A model generated the notes under the pieces. It made no database searches. It was given only the letters and a program-made list of their open reading frames with translations, and had not been told where the DNA came from. From Allacma fusca (lineage: Eukaryota; Arthropoda; Collembola; Symphypleona; Sminthuridae), in assembly GCA_947179485.1 (NCBI GenBank), contig OX359250.1, positions 7,545,873-7,609,872 on the forward strand: a DNA stretch of 64,000 bases, in the 5' to 3' direction. Numbering within the stretch: the first letter of the stretch is position 1; each line of letters begins with the position of its first letter. A program made the position numbers and the translations under genes. Of this stretch, positions 62,448-64,000 are shown in pieces.

Positions 62448-64000
62448 CTAAAATCTTCCAGGATAAGACAATAATGTTTGCTTAAAATCCAATAAGTTTG
62501 TAATGAAATAGTCATCATTCCCTTCCGCACCCAAATACTCTAATGCAGAGTAGTCATTAGCCTCATTCAACTTTCTCCGTTGCCTTCGCTCCGTCGCATT
62601 GTAGCCCACGATCTGTGGAATGAAACATTAATTTTCAAAAAGCAATCATTTCGGGTAATTTTCGTAAGTAATATATTTTTAAATGCCTCCTCCGACCAAC
62701 TATACTATTCTTAAATACCAACTATAAATTGTTTTTGTAGCAAAAGAACAGGAGACCGCACCTGAATAGACAACTTCCGGTAGTGCCAACCTCGATGCTC
62801 GTACACAAAGTTCGGATAATGCTTGCAAACAAAAGATGGTCGAAGAAGATATTTCTTGAAAAAATCTTTGATGTCCTTTGCTTTCAGGTCTTTCCAGGCA
62901 TTAATCTGATTATCGTTGGGAACTGATCATGGCTGGAAATACTGATGTAATGTCAAATAGTTATGTGCATCAAAGACAGTACCTGATGCTGCAAAAAATC
63001 AAAGTCCACGTCTTCTGTAACAACTTTTTCCCACACAACCTCAGACTCCATCGGACTCTCCAAATATATTTTTTTAGATTGGATCATTTCTTTCCGAAGG
63101 GTATTCATTTTCTGTTCTGTTAGCTTGTTTATCTCAGCGAGGTAAAATTCCTCTAAGAAATTATCGATTTCCCTATTGACGAATTCGGGCCTGAATTTAG
63201 AACGAGTCACGGTGATCATTTATTCCGCAGATATTTCACAATTACATGGAGGGAAGTTTTGTGACAACCATATTTCGAATAATACAAATTAGCACGTACC
63301 CAAATTTTTCTGCCTGAGTAATTAAATGTATCTGAAGTTGCATGACACCAAACTCATCATGGAAAATCATTTCCGGATTGTAGCTTAGTTGCTTCTCAGT
63401 TCTTAAACTGTTGAACATAGGCTCCGAAATAATTTCCTGTATTGAAAATTTGATTGACACATCAAATCAGACCAATATTACGTACTAAGGTCTTCAGTAT
63501 TGATAAAATACCATAAGATAATCCGAAATAACACGAGTCTTTGCATCAATGATTCCCACTTGATAGATATTCTTAATCACAGAAGTGTCTCCCTCTAAAC
63601 TAAAGCTTCGAATGCGAATGCATTTCTCACCGATAGGCATTTGGTTGATTCTAGTCTATTAGAGCACACAAGTAAAAATGAACTCTTTTGCCATCAGATT
63701 ATATAACATAATTACTAGCATCTTAAGTGTGTAAACCTTTGGAAATTCGACGGTCCCAACAGGACGGTATTTGAGATTATCAATTAATAAATCTACAACT
63801 TCTAGTGCTCCCGTTCGGTTAACGTTTCCTGCAACGTAAGCACGAACATGAAGTCGATTTTTAAAATCTGCGACGATTTCCTGAAACCTAGGTAAATTGA
63901 TATGGTTGCAAACGTTGTACTGACAAGTGACACCCCACATTCTATCAATGAGAAGTACTTGACGCGTATCCCTGAAAACATTGAAATAATGGAATAACCA
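62448..64000 (-). CDS. Nrdc: Nardilysin-like M16 metallopeptidase, C-terminal part
   Basis: Six minus-strand exons join in phase: 63737-63971, 63512-63655, 63300-63436, 62983-63190, 62762-62905 and 62448-62612. The 5' part, including the HXXEH zinc-binding lobe, lies beyond the right edge. The visible 343 residues are the C-terminal M16 lobe: RFQEIVADFKNRL, then an MPIGEKCIRI domain opening, EEIxxEPxFNxLRTxxQLxY-type sequence (EIISEPMFNSLRTEKQLSY), and the helical FVNREIDNFLEEF segment. The end, SIQIVGY followed by an acidic stretch and a DFKQTLLSYP tail, fits nardilysin better than insulin-degrading enzyme. Nardilysin cleaves before basic residues and also acts as a shedding cofactor. The last exon is acidic (ANDYSALEYLGAEGNDD). 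The M16A call is firm; nardilysin over IDE is judged from the C-terminus. Confidence 0.85.

Overview
The window looks like nuclear DNA of an arthropod, probably a hexapod. It is AT-rich. Genes are split by mostly short GT-AG introns, lie on both strands and are separated by kilobases of sequence without recognisable genes. No operon, CRISPR array, rRNA gene or convincing tRNA gene was seen. An ERG/Ets65A-type ETS factor, an omega glutathione S-transferase, a DUF4817-type helix-turn-helix protein and several hAT-like transposons fit an arthropod. The species cannot be fixed from sequence alone. All splice models below were joined by hand from splice sites and reading phase, and every joined model stays in frame to its stop.

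Layout. 1-6324: no exon recognised, probably intron or upstream DNA of the ETS gene. 6325-7286 (+): last four coding exons of an ERG/FLI1-class ETS factor, followed by a long AT-rich 3' region. 12695-13909 (-): a four-exon gene joining a transposase-type helix-turn-helix to a leucine zipper. 19247-22716 (+): omega-class glutathione S-transferase. 24575-28240 (+): single-exon secreted protein made of about 100 ten-residue proline-rich repeats, with its own TATA box. 28241-34161: repeat-rich intergenic DNA holding a complete non-autonomous hAT element with a nuclear-receptor-like repeat array, a second inverted-repeat element and a hairpin. 34162-36144 (+): secreted A-type metallocarboxypeptidase zymogen. 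40477-50795 (-): TFIID subunit TAF4, with a 2.3 kb phase-neutral internal exon. 55600-57454 (+): CFAP157-like coiled-coil ciliary protein. 58772-61664 (+): enoyl-CoA delta-isomerase-like protein, with a decayed hAT element in its first coding intron. 62448-63971 (-): C-terminal part of a nardilysin-type M16 peptidase, running off the right edge.

The neighbouring genes do not form an evident pathway. They are a mixture of transcription (ETS factor, TAF4, probably the HTH-zipper protein), metabolism and detoxification (GSTO, ECI), proteolysis (carboxypeptidase, nardilysin), a ciliary structural protein and a secreted structural protein. The most unusual items are the repeat protein, the HTH-zipper fusion, the symmetric giant TAF4 exon and the DR5-like array inside the hAT element.
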